Part shown: one piece after another, positions 6,360-6,619 of the stretch
Numbering within the stretch: the stretch's first letter is position 1
Layout: every line of letters begins with the position of its first letter
Origin: Moraxellaceae bacterium UBA2031
GTDB taxonomy: Bacteria; Pseudomonadota; Gammaproteobacteria; Pseudomonadales; Moraxellaceae
Assembly: GCA_002333145.1 (NCBI GenBank)
Contig: DDBN01000081.1
Span: forward strand, 97,528-104,146
Direction: 5' to 3'
DNA: 6,619 bases
Position numbers and translations under genes: made by a program
Notes under the pieces: generated by a model
What the model saw: only the letters and a program-made list of their open reading frames with translations
What the model was told of the DNA's origin: nothing
Database searches by the model: none

Positions 6360-6376
6360 AAGCCGACACCCAAATT

Positions 6377-6619
6377 TTAATACACGATGACCGAGCGAAT
6401 AGACTCGCCACTCTTCATCAAATCAAAGCCCTTATTCACTTCTTCTAGCTTCAAGTGATGCGTGATGAGGGAATCAATATTGAGTTTTCCTTCCATATAC
6501 CAGTCGACGATTTTTGGCACATCGGTCCGGCCGCGCGCGCCACCAAAAGCAGAGCCCATCCAGACTCGCCCTGTCACTAACTGGAAGGGGCGCGTACTGA
6601 TTTCGGCCCCCGCTGGTGC
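6377..6619 (-). CDS. frmA: S-(hydroxymethyl)glutathione dehydrogenase / class III alcohol dehydrogenase, C-terminal part
   Basis: The last 80 codons of this zinc-dependent dehydrogenase are present, cut by the right edge. The enzyme oxidises S-hydroxymethylglutathione (from formaldehyde and glutathione) to S-formylglutathione using NAD, feeding FrmB. The fragment shows class III hallmarks: EISTRPFQLVTGRVW, then SAFGGARGRTDVP, then the VDWYMEGKL helix, and the C-terminal GESIRSVIVY. The zinc and Rossmann-fold regions lie outside the window. The frame stays open to the edge from TAA at 6377, and the GTG at 6577 is an internal valine rather than the start. The pairing with frmB 17 bases downstream strongly supports the assignment. 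The symbol could equally be adhC or flhA in other naming schemes. Confidence 0.95.
   Translation of the reverse strand, partial: APAGAEISTRPFQLVTGRVWMGSAFGGARGRTDVPKIVDWYMEGKLNIDSLITHHLKLEEVNKGFDLMKSGESIRSVIVY

Overview
The window looks like ordinary chromosome from a gammaproteobacterium. The GroES, GroEL, LeuA and class III formaldehyde-pathway proteins read most like Halomonadaceae or relatives (Halomonas, Chromohalobacter, Cobetia). That placement rests on recognising protein character, not on a search. Every gene I accept lies on the minus strand, so transcription runs from high to low coordinates.

In transcription order from the right edge: the end of a glutathione-dependent formaldehyde dehydrogenase gene (frmA/adhC, cut by the window) is followed 17 bases later by S-formylglutathione hydrolase (frmB/fghA). 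These two successive enzymes detoxify formaldehyde and form an operon. A 418-base control region (5090-5507) comes next. It holds two heat-shock (sigma-32-type) promoters, a CIRCE-like inverted repeat and several RNA hairpins, and leads into groES and groEL. GroEL is closed by a strong intrinsic terminator at 3045-3076.

Beyond a new promoter (2936-2964) lies a small secreted protein of unknown function with two cysteines. Its end overlaps the start of a rhombosortase, a rhomboid-type intramembrane serine protease. Inside the 3' end of the rhombosortase gene is a sigma-70-type promoter (1988-2016) that should drive leuA (2-isopropylmalate synthase, first committed step of leucine synthesis). 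Its roughly 215-base leader contains a 30-codon open frame with four leucine codons in six positions (LPLLPL), a short GC hairpin and a T-rich tract. These are ingredients of a leucine attenuator. Three bases after leuA begins a gene cut by the left edge. Its N-terminus resembles HolD, the psi subunit of DNA polymerase III.

The protein-coding content is mostly familiar. The parts worth a second look are regulatory: the combined sigma-32 and CIRCE-like control of groESL, the candidate leucine leader peptide, and a 7-base tandem repeat that contains both the rhombosortase stop codon and the leader start codon. I found no RNA genes, insertion sequences, CRISPR arrays or prophage genes.
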